Shown here one piece after another: positions 1 through 5,491 of a stretch of 7,081 nucleotides of DNA. The notes under the pieces are model-generated. The model was given only the letters and a program-made list of their open reading frames with translations. It did no database searches and was not told where the DNA came from. Where the stretch lies: the NCBI GenBank assembly GCA_002383415.1, contig DFYU01000063.1, positions 1-7,081 on the forward strand. The letters run 5' to 3'. The DNA comes from Geobacter sp. UBA4074. GTDB lineage: Bacteria > Desulfobacterota > Desulfuromonadia > Geobacterales > Pseudopelobacteraceae. Every line of letters starts with the position of its first letter. The stretch's first letter is position 1. The translations under genes and the position numbers were made by a program.

Positions 1-39
1 CCGGGAATCCCGTGAAACAGGGAAGAGACGAAGACCCAG

Positions 40-65
40 AGGCCCGCGAATCATCGCGGGCCTTT
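40..65 (+). terminator. Hairpin, probable terminator of a gene upstream of the window
   Basis: A perfect 10-bp stem (AGGCCCGCGA, 40-49, with TCGCGGGCCT, 54-63) closes on an ATCA loop and is followed by only a short T run (63-65). The GC-rich stem fits a rho-independent terminator, but the U tract is weak. Bases 1-39 before it probably hold the last codons and 3' end of an upstream gene; one plus-strand frame stops with TGA at 13-15. That stretch is too short to identify. Confidence 0.6.
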
Positions 66-69
66 CACG

Positions 70-98
70 TTGACAGCATCCCTGTCAGCTGCTACCCC
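70..98 (+). promoter_or_regulatory. Possible weak promoter for the dus gene
   Basis: TTGACA at 70-75 is a perfect -35 box. Seventeen bases downstream is TACCCC (93-98), a poor -10 match. If used, transcription would begin around 104-107, at or just before the ATG at 107. That would suit the lack of a Shine-Dalgarno sequence before this gene. The weak -10 keeps this tentative. Confidence 0.25.
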
Positions 99-106
99 TC
101 AACACC

Positions 107-1078
107 ATGACCCAACCACCACACACCCTACCCTGGCCCAATGATACCACCCCCCTGATGCTGGCACCGATGCAAGGCCTGACCAATCAGGCCCTGCGCG
201 GCCTGTTTGCAAGCTGGGTACGACCGGACACCCTGTTTACCGAATTCATGCGGGTGGCGCCTGGCGCAACCACCAAGCGGCTCTCGGCCGTCGACCTGCG
301 TGAGATGGCTGCGACGGAACAGGGCATCCCGCTGGTGGTGCAACTGATCGGTCACGGCACCGAGGCACTGGTCTCGGCGGCCCGGATCGCACAGGATGCA
401 GGAGCGGCCCACATCAACCTGAACCTGGGCTGCCCCTATGGCCGGATGACCACCGGCCTGACCGGCGGGGGCATCCTGCAACGTCCCGAACTGCTGCAGG
501 AGTTGGTGCCGGCCCTGCGCGACGTGATCAGCGGCAGCTTTTCCATCAAATTGCGGGCCGGCTACGACGACCCGCAGCAGATTTTTTCTCTGCTGCCACT
601 CTTCGAAACCGCACAGGTCGATTTTCTGGTGCTGCACCCCCGTACCGTGCTGCAGGAGTACCACGGGCTGGCCGACCACACCGTAACCGCCCGCGTTGTC
701 AGGGAAACCCGACTGCCGGTGATCGCCAACGGTGATATCCGCACGGCCGAGGCGGGACGTCGCGTGTTGGAACAGACCGGCGCCGCCGGCCTGATGCTGG
801 GACGAGGCGCCATAGCAGATCCACTCTTGTTCCAGCGACTACGCAACGCAGACCTGGCAGCGCCAAGTCGGACTGAAAAAGCTGCCATGCTTCGCCGATA
901 TCTGAGCGAACTGCTCAGCAACTACCAGCAACTCTTTTGTGGTGAGCAGCAGATTCTGGGCAAGGTGAAGACGGTGTTCGCCTGTATGGACGATCCGGAC
1001 TTCAGCAAGCAGATCAAGGCACTGCGCAAGGCACGCACCATCCATCAGTTCACTGAGCAGATCGCAACACTGGGCTGA
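107..1078 (+). CDS. tRNA-dihydrouridine synthase, DusC-like
   Basis: Flavin (FMN) enzyme that reduces specific uridines in tRNA to dihydrouridine with NADPH. The 323 residues match the usual family length. The N-terminal TIM barrel begins with LAPMQGLTN (19-27). TEFMRV (45-50) resembles the TEFVRV segment of E. coli DusC. The motif LNLGCP carries the presumed catalytic Cys109. Further family marks are IKLRAG (147-152), HPRT (177-180, usually HGRT), ANGDI (207-211) and the phosphate-binding LGRGA (231-235). A C-terminal helical tRNA-binding region follows from about residue 255. The subfamily, and so the target position in tRNA, is inferred; DusC acts on U16 in E. coli. The ATG at 107 is taken as start although no Shine-Dalgarno is seen; a second in-frame ATG at 158 would still leave the barrel almost intact. 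The gene stands apart from the next operon, which has its own promoter. Confidence 0.9.
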   Translation: MTQPPHTLPWPNDTTPLMLAPMQGLTNQALRGLFASWVRPDTLFTEFMRVAPGATTKRLSAVDLREMAATEQGIPLVVQLIGHGTEALVSAARIAQDAGAAHINLNLGCPYGRMTTGLTGGGILQRPELLQELVPALRDVISGSFSIKLRAGYDDPQQIFSLLPLFETAQVDFLVLHPRTVLQEYHGLADHTVTARVVRETRLPVIANGDIRTAEAGRRVLEQTGAAGLMLGRGAIADPLLFQRLRNADLAAPSRTEKAAMLRRYLSELLSNYQQLFCGEQQILGKVKTVFACMDDPDFSKQIKALRKARTIHQFTEQIATLG

Positions 1079-1103
1079 CAACGCCCAACGAATGCCCCAC
1101 CAG

Positions 1104-1131
1104 TTGCAAAGCACCAACGCCCTGCTATACT
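1104..1131 (+). promoter_or_regulatory. Sigma-70-type promoter of the yeeE/yedE operon
   Basis: TTGCAA (1104-1109) and TATACT (1126-1131) are separated by 16 bp, both close to consensus. They lie in the gap after the dus gene, about 50 bp before the ATG at 1184. The implied leader is about 45 nt and holds a strong Shine-Dalgarno AGGAGG at 1171-1176. No operator palindrome was recognised. Confidence 0.6.
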
Positions 1132-1183
1132 CACCATCACCAAAACGACTACCTCTCATGGGAGAGCACAAGGAGGAAGCCTC

Positions 1184-1702
1184 ATGAACAATGACGGAAA
1201 ACCCTGGAGCCCCTACCTGGCCGGGGCGCTGTCCGGCCTGGTCAGCATCGGCTCGGTCTGGTTCGCCGGCAAATACTTCGGCGCCTCAACCACCTTTGTT
1301 CGAACTGCCGGCCTGCTCGAAAAAACAGTCATCCCGGAACGGGTGGCCCAGCTGGATTATTTTCTTAAGAATGTACCCACGGTTGACTGGCAGACCATGT
1401 TTGTGATCGGCATCTTTGCCGGTGCCTTGGTAGCCTCCATCGGTGACGCCTCGTTCCGTTACCAGGCGCTGCCGTCGCTCTGGGAACGCAGGTTCGGCCC
1501 GAGCGTCATCAAACGCGGCATCATCGCCTTTGTGGGGGGCACCGTGGCCATGTTCGGCGCCCGCCTGGCCGATGGCTGACCGAGCGGTCACGGGCTGAGC
1601 GGTTCGCTCCAGCTAGCGGTAAGCGGTTTCATCTCACTGGCCTGTTTCTTCATCGGCGGTATCATCATGGCACGGCTGCTGTACGGCGGAGGTGACCAAT
1701 GA
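1184..1702 (+). CDS. YeeE/YedE family transporter, first subunit; probable selenoprotein (Sec132)
   Basis: First half of a split YeeE/YedE membrane transporter, a family whose studied member takes up thiosulfate through conserved cysteines. ATG 1184 follows AGGAGG with 7-nt spacing. The frame runs 131 codons to TGA (1577-1579), then 40 more sense codons to TGA 1700-1702, giving 172 residues. Residues 127-140 read RLADG-U-PSGHGLSG, so the internal TGA replaces the Cys of the family motif G-C-x-S-G-H-G-L-S-G. Predicted membrane segments are about 11-30, 72-88, 108-126 and 141-166; the last exists only if the TGA is read through. A SECIS-like hairpin follows at 1593-1614. The true stop overlaps the next start (ATGA). 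Termination at 1579 would give a 131-residue product lacking the active motif and last helix. The family call is firm; Sec insertion is inferred, and a nonsense mutation or sequencing error (TGC to TGA) is the alternative. Confidence 0.85.
1577..1579 (+). other. In-frame UGA, probable selenocysteine codon
   Basis: This TGA is codon 132 of the frame starting at 1184. It lies between GARLADG and PSGHGLSG, where homologues of the family carry Cys. The reading frame is unbroken on both sides, so no frameshift is needed to join the two parts. The base after the codon is C. Confidence 0.85.
1593..1614 (+). promoter_or_regulatory. Bacterial SECIS-like hairpin
   Basis: GCTG (1594-1597) pairs with CAGC (1610-1613) and AGC (1598-1600) pairs with GCT (1606-1608), with C1609 bulged. 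A G1593-T1614 wobble can extend the stem. The apical loop is GGTTC (1601-1605), beginning with the GGU that SelB recognises in E. coli fdhF, whose stem also has a single bulge and a GGUC loop. The loop starts 21 nt after the UGA, within the usual bacterial range of roughly 16-37 nt. The hairpin lies in coding sequence, as bacterial SECIS elements do. Confidence 0.75.
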
Positions 1703-2226
1703 ACGACCTCTTCTACGGCCTGATCACTGGTTTCCTGTTCGGCTTTCTGCTGCAAAAGGGCCGGGTGCTGCGCTACGACAAACAGCTGAGCGCCCTGTTG
1801 CTGAAGGACATGACCATCATAAAATTCATGCTGACCAGCGTCATCGTGGCTATGGTGGGCACCTACCTGTTGGTGGACCTTGGACTGGCCAAGCTGTCGA
1901 TCAAGGCCACCATCCTGGGGGCCAACATCATTGGCGGCATCGTCTTTGGTCTGGGGTGGGGTCTGTTGGGTTACTGCCCCGGCACTTCGGCCGGCGCGTT
2001 AGGCGAAGGCCGTTGGGACGCCCTGTGGGGCATTGCCGGCATGCTGGCCGGGGCGGCCATCTATGCCGAGGCGTTCCCGGCCATGAAAGCCACTGTGCTG
2101 ACCTGGGGCAACCTGGGCAAGATCACCCTGCCGCAGGTGTTGGGGGTCAACCACTGGTTGGTGATTGTGCCCGTGGTGGCCGGCGCCCTGTTCCTGTTCC
2201 GCTGGTTTGAGAAAAAGGGATTGTAA
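1699..2226 (+). CDS. YeeE/YedE family transporter, second subunit (DUF6691-like half)
   Basis: Integral membrane protein of 175 residues that completes the split transporter. Hydrophobic segments lie at about 5-20, 42-60, 69-92, 107-126 and 151-169. The signature GLGWGLLGYCPGTSAGALGEG (84-104) contains Cys93, the conserved Cys of the C-terminal YeeE half. Its partner residue in the first subunit is the Sec at 132. The start ATG at 1699 overlaps the stop of the preceding gene as ATGA, with a strong Shine-Dalgarno GGAGGTGA (1688-1695). The two subunits are therefore probably translationally coupled and assemble together in the inner membrane. The substrate is inferred to be thiosulfate or a related sulfur compound; a selenium compound cannot be excluded. 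No periplasmic binding protein, TusA or rhodanese gene is next to it in this window. Confidence 0.88.
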   Translation: MNDLFYGLITGFLFGFLLQKGRVLRYDKQLSALLLKDMTIIKFMLTSVIVAMVGTYLLVDLGLAKLSIKATILGANIIGGIVFGLGWGLLGYCPGTSAGALGEGRWDALWGIAGMLAGAAIYAEAFPAMKATVLTWGNLGKITLPQVLGVNHWLVIVPVVAGALFLFRWFEKKGL

Positions 2227-2256
2227 AACTGACACCAGGGCAGCACAGGTGACCCC

Positions 2257-2706
2257 ATGGACGATGAAAACAAAAGCCTGATACAGCTCCTAAAAAAGTT
2301 TGAGCGGGTGATTATACTGGTGATCACCTGTACCATGGCGCTGGTGCTGGTACTGGTGACACTGGATCTGATCTGGCTGATCGTGCAGGACATCAGGGAC
2401 AGCGGCCTGTTGCTTCAGATTGACCAGCTGCTGGATATCTTCGGCCTGTTCATGCTGGTGCTGATCGGGGTTGAACTGTTTGAGAGCGTCTTTAAGAGCT
2501 ACCTGCAGCGGGAGCACACCCTGCGGGTGGAACTGGTGATTGCGGTGGCCATTATTGCGGTCAGCAGAAAGATCATCATCCTCGACTGGAAGGACTACGA
2601 CAGCGGCACGCTGTTTGCCGCTGCCGCACTGGTTATCAGCCTGTGTGCCGGTTTCTTCCTGCTGCGGGCCCGCCAGCTCCCGAAAGAAAACAACGAGTCA
2701 ACCTGA
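2257..2706 (+). CDS. PsiE-like (phosphate-starvation-inducible E family) membrane protein
   Basis: Small inner-membrane protein of 149 residues with four predicted helices at about 18-43, 57-79, 91-109 and 118-137. The charged N-terminus is followed by ERVIILVI, and AIIAVSRKIIILD (98-110) resembles the conserved 'ArkiIild' block of the PsiE family (PF06146). The molecular function of PsiE is unknown. The name comes from phosphate regulation in E. coli, and no Pho box is visible here. It begins 30 bp after the second transporter subunit with a modest Shine-Dalgarno AGGTGA (2247-2252, only 4 nt from ATG), so it is probably the last gene of the same operon. The link to sulfur or selenium transport is only by position. 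Confidence 0.75.
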   Translation: MDDENKSLIQLLKKFERVIILVITCTMALVLVLVTLDLIWLIVQDIRDSGLLLQIDQLLDIFGLFMLVLIGVELFESVFKSYLQREHTLRVELVIAVAIIAVSRKIIILDWKDYDSGTLFAAAALVISLCAGFFLLRARQLPKENNEST

Positions 2707-2710
2707 CAAC

Positions 2711-2750
2711 TGCCCTGCGCGCCGGCTGATTACTGCGGGTGCGCAGGGCA
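2711..2750. terminator. Hairpin between convergent genes
   Basis: TGCCCTGCGC (2711-2720) pairs perfectly with GCGCAGGGCA (2741-2750) around a 20-nt loop. It sits directly after the PsiE-like gene and overlaps the stop codon of the minus-strand radical SAM gene (2730-2732). It could therefore stop transcription from both sides. Neither side has a good U tract, so efficiency is uncertain. Confidence 0.5.
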
Positions 2751-4244
2751 AAACAGTCCTGCATGGTTGGAGGTAAACAGCGGCGGATCACGGCGCACAA
2801 TCGCTGCAATGGCAGGGTTTCGTACAAATTCCTGAGACAGGAAACGTCGCACCCTGCCCCGTTCCCAGCCAGCCGGATGCTGGAACGAGGTATACAGCTG
2901 CAGGTCCCCTTCGTAGAACGGTTCCGTGGCGTAGTCGGCTGCCTCGTCGCCAAAGGCCGGCATGTTAAAGATCGCCAGATTGAGGAAGCTAATCCCATCG
3001 GCATGGCCGGCTACAAAATCAAGGGTGCGTCGGGCAGCGGCCTCATCCTCGGCCGGGGTGCCGAACAGCAGGTAACAGTAGACGCCGATCCCCACCGCTT
3101 TCAGATTTTCCAGCACCCGGCTGGCAACCCCCAGTTCAATCCCCTTGCTGAGGCGATCCAGCACCTCTTGGTCGCCGGACTCCAGCCCCAGTTTCAGCAT
3201 CACGCAACCTGACGCCCGCAGAGCCCTACAGAACGCCAGATCAACCAACTGTTCATCAAAACGTGCAAAGCCGTACCAGTGGGCGCCGGGAGGGCTCTCC
3301 GCCATCAACCGCAGCAAGGCCGGGCTGAGAGCGTTGTCCAGCAGGTGCAGCAGCCGCGGCCGGTACCGGGCTACCAGTGTCTGTAGCTCGCTTAAGGCCA
3401 GTTGCGCCGGCAGCGGTTGGTAGCGGTTCCCCTCGGCCCGCTCCGGGCAGAAAGAACAGCGGTTCCACCAGCAGCCGGAGGCCGTACTGTAGGGCAGGAT
3501 CAGGCCAGGGCTGAGGTAGCCCTGCAGCGGCAGCAGGTCATAGGCCGGCAGGGCATTGCCAATCGGCTGCGTCGCACCCAGCAGCTCCAACAACGGCCCC
3601 TCACCAGGACCGCTGACCAGGTGATCCACCAGGACAGCGAAAGGGTTGCGCCAATCGGGCCGTGCCAACCACGAGCCCACCAGACCACCACCCAGCACGA
3701 TTTTGAGCTGCGGATACTGCTGCCGTAGCAGGCCGATCAGGGCAAAGGTGGTCAGGGCCTGGCTTAAGTAGTTCAGCGAGATCCCCACAGTGGTGATGCC
3801 AGCCAGCAGTTGCGGCAGGCGTTCGAGGAAAAATGGGAAGAAGGGGTTCTGTTGGGGGTGCTCGGCCGCCCAGAGCAGGTCACTGCTGCGCAGTGGTGAG
3901 CGTTCAGCGTGGCGGTAGTCGGCCAGCCCAGGAACGGCATCAGTTGCTGTGCCGGCCATGGCCAGCAGCCGGTTCAGGTCATTGACCGCCGTGGCATAGC
4001 GGTCGGGGTTGGTATAGGTGGCAGCTTCCCGCAGGCCCTGCAGGTGCTTGTGTCTGCTGCGCCAGGCCCGCCGTGTCCAGGTATCGTCCACAGTCGGGGG
4101 CTGTTTCAGCAGCCAGAGCTGCCCTTCCAGATTGGCATCCCACAGCCGACAGGGGATGTTGTTGGCCTGCAGCGCTCCGGCCAGCCGGGCGATGCCGGCC
4201 GGCGGCTCACAGGCCTTGGCGATGGGCGGGAAGATCAGCAGCAT
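2730..4244 (-). CDS. B12-binding-type radical SAM protein with CX4CX2C cluster motif
   Basis: Cytosolic iron-sulfur enzyme of 504 residues. The N-terminus (LLIFPPIAKACEPPAGIARL, 2-21) and the segment around GISLNYLSQAL and KIVLGGGLVGSW (154-192) resemble the B12-binding (Rossmann) domain found before many radical SAM domains. The DxHxxG base-on motif is not visible. The radical SAM core starts near 250: Cys258, Cys263 and Cys266 (C-WWNR-C-SF-C, minus strand 3473-3447) should bind the [4Fe-4S] cluster. Their spacing is CX4CX2C, not the usual CX3CX2C. Other core marks are LLDNALSP (301-308), KLGLESG (351-357) and LFGTPAED (393-400). The ATG at 4244 is the first after an in-frame stop at 4260-4262. 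It has no clear Shine-Dalgarno but fits the family N-terminus. The reaction and substrate are unknown. It is convergent with the PsiE-like gene and divergent from the toxin gene. Confidence 0.85.
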   Translation of the reverse strand: MLLIFPPIAKACEPPAGIARLAGALQANNIPCRLWDANLEGQLWLLKQPPTVDDTWTRRAWRSRHKHLQGLREAATYTNPDRYATAVNDLNRLLAMAGTATDAVPGLADYRHAERSPLRSSDLLWAAEHPQQNPFFPFFLERLPQLLAGITTVGISLNYLSQALTTFALIGLLRQQYPQLKIVLGGGLVGSWLARPDWRNPFAVLVDHLVSGPGEGPLLELLGATQPIGNALPAYDLLPLQGYLSPGLILPYSTASGCWWNRCSFCPERAEGNRYQPLPAQLALSELQTLVARYRPRLLHLLDNALSPALLRLMAESPPGAHWYGFARFDEQLVDLAFCRALRASGCVMLKLGLESGDQEVLDRLSKGIELGVASRVLENLKAVGIGVYCYLLFGTPAEDEAAARRTLDFVAGHADGISFLNLAIFNMPAFGDEAADYATEPFYEGDLQLYTSFQHPAGWERGRVRRFLSQEFVRNPAIAAIVRRDPPLFTSNHAGLFCPAHPQ

Positions 4245-4324
4245 GCTACGGATGTAAGGCTACGACGTTCAATCATCGCTACGGCTCCGGAAGTAGTGTT
4301 GGGTGCATCTGTACCACGAAACAT

Positions 4325-4353
4325 TTGACAGAGTGTAGCCACAAGGATACAGT
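4325..4353 (+). promoter_or_regulatory. Probable promoter of the toxin-antitoxin operon
   Basis: TTGACA (4325-4330) is a perfect -35 and TACAGT (4348-4353) a fair -10, with a 17-bp spacer. The expected transcription start falls on or next to the toxin ATG at 4360, so the mRNA could be leaderless. The only Shine-Dalgarno candidate, AAGGA (4343-4347), lies upstream of that start point. The divergent gap 4245-4359 should also hold the promoter of the minus-strand radical SAM gene, but no convincing one was found. Confidence 0.5.
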
Positions 4354-4359
4354 AACAGC

Positions 4360-4650
4360 ATGATAGAAATTCGCAAAACTGAACATTTTGCTAACTGGCT
4401 CGACAACTTGCGCGACATCCAAGCCAAGGCACGTGTCCTTGTACGGATTGAGCGTCTTGCATCAGGAAATGCAGGAGACGTTAAGCCGGTTGGTGAAGGG
4501 GTTTCGGAAATGCGAATCAACTACGGTGCCGGTTATCGTGTCTACTTTATCCAGCGAGGCAGCGAATTGATAGTCCTATTAGCCGGCGGCGATAAAAGCA
4601 GCCAATCACGGGATATCAAGGCAGCAATCCGGCTTGCGCAGAACCTCTAG
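4360..4650 (+). CDS. RelE/HigB-type toxin of a type II toxin-antitoxin system
   Basis: The 96-residue protein matches the 'addiction module killer protein' group (HI1419-like) of the RelE/ParE superfamily, which act as mRNA interferases on or near the ribosome. Family features visible are FANWLDNLRD (10-19), an Arg-rich helix ARVLVRIERLASGNAGD, the strand MRINYGAGYRVYF (51-63) and LLAGGDKSSQSRDIKAA near the C-terminus. The length is typical. The toxin precedes its antitoxin, the usual order for this group and the reverse of many TA pairs. Base composition is near 50% GC in sampled stretches (lines 4381 and 4561), lower than neighbouring genes (67% in a sampled line near 3481). This supports horizontal acquisition. 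Activity and RNA target are not shown by sequence. Confidence 0.9.
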   Translation: MIEIRKTEHFANWLDNLRDIQAKARVLVRIERLASGNAGDVKPVGEGVSEMRINYGAGYRVYFIQRGSELIVLLAGGDKSSQSRDIKAAIRLAQNL

Positions 4651-4659
4651 GAGTTGAAC

Positions 4660-4956
4660 ATGCCCAAAACAACGACCAGTCGCTACGACGTCGCCGAGCA
4701 TCTCCGCACACCGGAAGAAATGGCGGCCTATCTTGAAGCATCTCTTGAAGAGGCCAACGGCGATGCAGCCTTCATTGCCAAGGCCCTCGGCGACATAGCC
4801 CGCGCCAAGGGGATGTCTCAAGTGGCACGTGATGCCGGCCTTTCACGTGAGAGCCTGTATAAAGCGCTTTCCGGGGAACGGGTTCCCGGCTTTGACACCA
4901 TTCTCAAAATTGTTTCGGCTCTGGGACTCAAACTTCACGCGGAAGCCGCTCACTAA
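4660..4956 (+). CDS. Antitoxin of the HigA/XRE type (HI1420-like)
   Basis: Partner of the toxin just upstream, 98 residues. The N-terminus (YDVAEHLRTPEEMAAYLEA) is the family's usual toxin-contacting region. The C-terminal half is a helix-turn-helix of the XRE type: AKGMSQVARDAGLSRESLYK with LSGERVPGFDTILKIVSALG behind it. Such proteins bind the toxin and repress their own promoter. ATG 4660 is chosen because GGAG at 4650-4653 gives 6-nt spacing; a TTG two codons earlier (4654) is also in frame but overlaps the Shine-Dalgarno. Only 9 nt separate it from the toxin stop, so the pair is co-transcribed and probably translationally coupled. Confidence 0.9.
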   Translation: MPKTTTSRYDVAEHLRTPEEMAAYLEASLEEANGDAAFIAKALGDIARAKGMSQVARDAGLSRESLYKALSGERVPGFDTILKIVSALGLKLHAEAAH

Positions 4957-5033
4957 CCTTTTTACCAAAAGGCGATAGTGCAGAGGGTTCAGCAAGTACA
5001 GCCGCTTTCGATGGCTGCATAGCGGTTTGGTTA
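4957..5033 (+). terminator. Two small hairpins after the antitoxin gene
   Basis: CCTTTT/AAAAGG (4957-4972, loop TACC) directly follows the antitoxin stop. GCCGCT (5001-5006) pairs with AGCGGT (5021-5026) and is followed by TTTGGTT. The second could act as a weak rho-independent terminator; neither is a textbook example. No coding sequence is seen in 4957-5067. Confidence 0.35.
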
Positions 5034-5046
5034 TCTAAGGCAGCCA
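4959..5046 (+). repeat. Left copy of an imperfect direct repeat flanking the FMN-protein gene
   Basis: It begins with TTTTTACCAAAAGGCGATAG (4959-4978) and ends with TAAGGCAGCCA (5036-5046). The same elements in the same order occur at 5440-5492 on the other side of the gene, with a shorter middle. The 11-base end block is identical. The middle holds a hairpin starting GCCGCTTTC, resembling GCTGCTTTC in the right copy. No known element was recognised. Confidence 0.4.
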
Positions 5047-5067
5047 AGAGCACAGGAGATACTGACC

Positions 5068-5439
5068 ATGATCCCGGAAAAGCTGCTGGAAATTATGAAA
5101 CAGGATGGCGTGGTCGCCATTGCAACCCTGGGAGCGGATGGCCCGCATATGGTCAACACCTGGAACAATTATCTGAGAGCCACCGAAGATGGCCGTCTGC
5201 TGATCCCTGCCGGTTACATGCATCGGACCGAGGCGAACATTGCCTTCAACCCAGAGGTTTTAATCACCTTGGGCAGCAGCAAGGTAAAGGGGTTATATGG
5301 ACCGGGCGCCGGTTTTCTGATCAAGGGCACGGCCCAGTTTGTGACCTCAGGCCCGGACTTTGAGGTTCTCAAGGCAACATTCGATTGGCTACGGGCCACC
5401 GTGGTCGTTACCATCGAGTCTGCCACTCAGACCTGGTAA
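5068..5439 (+). CDS. FMN-binding split-barrel protein, Desulfovibrio FMN-bp type
   Basis: Small cytosolic flavoprotein of 123 residues in the pyridoxamine 5'-phosphate oxidase-like split-barrel fold. It closely resembles, from memory, the 122-residue FMN-binding protein of Desulfovibrio vulgaris: GVVAIAT, DGPHMVNTWNNYL, MHRTEAN, LGSSKV and GPGAGFLIKGTA all have near-identical counterparts. The aromatic residues described around the flavin there (Trp32, Tyr35, Trp106) appear as Trp32, Tyr35 and Trp107. The C-terminus is QTW, where the Desulfovibrio protein ends in Leu next to the isoalloxazine ring. It probably dimerises and carries electrons; the partner is unknown. ATG 5068 has AGGAG at 5054-5058, 9 nt away. 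It stands alone as a single-gene unit between the antitoxin and the convergent radical SAM gene. Confidence 0.88.
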   Translation: MIPEKLLEIMKQDGVVAIATLGADGPHMVNTWNNYLRATEDGRLLIPAGYMHRTEANIAFNPEVLITLGSSKVKGLYGPGAGFLIKGTAQFVTSGPDFEVLKATFDWLRATVVVTIESATQTW

Positions 5440-5491
5440 TTTTACCAACGAAAAGGGATAGGCTGCTTTCTCGCTAAGCAGTAAGGCAGCC
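5434..5491. terminator. Inverted repeats at the junction of convergent genes
   Basis: TGGTAA/TTACCA (5434-5447, 2-nt loop) overlaps the stop codon of the FMN-protein gene. CTGCTT (5463-5468) pairs with AAGCAG (5476-5481), nested near a GGCTGC/GCAGCC pair (5461-5466, 5486-5491). Read on the minus strand, the CTGCTT hairpin overlaps the radical SAM stop codon (5474-5476) and is followed by a stretch containing TTTT. It is a plausible but modest terminator for that gene. Confidence 0.4.

Noticed and set aside
1..63. Bases 1-63 as the end of a structured RNA such as a riboswitch.
   Set aside because: Only the terminator-like hairpin is convincing; no conserved riboswitch core could be matched in so short a piece.
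1076..1183. The frame stays open after the dus stop TGA (1076-1078) for 35 codons, directly into the ATG at 1184, which could suggest a second Sec codon or a fusion.
   Set aside because: The dus protein is already full length, no Cys is expected there, and no SECIS-like hairpin follows. The gap also holds a promoter and Shine-Dalgarno for the next gene.
1580..1698. The stretch after the first TGA read as non-coding, with the transporter gene called a 131-residue protein or a pseudogene.
   Set aside because: The downstream frame keeps the conserved motif and a membrane helix, and ends in a coupled overlap with the partner. Decay would not preserve these.
1692..2210. A 172-codon plus-strand frame overlapping the second transporter subunit.
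   Set aside because: Its product is His/Gly/Arg-rich with no membrane segments or known motif; the frame at 1699-2226 carries the conserved YeeE half.
4259..4691. GCTACGACGT occurring at 4259-4268 and 4682-4691 as a possible direct repeat around the toxin gene.
   Set aside because: It is a lone 10-mer, its second copy lies inside the antitoxin coding sequence, and no similarity extends beyond it.
4957..5067. Integron attC site between the antitoxin and FMN-protein genes, since toxin-antitoxin pairs are common cassettes.
   Set aside because: No paired RYYYAAC and GTTRRRY core sites could be found in the intergenic stretch.
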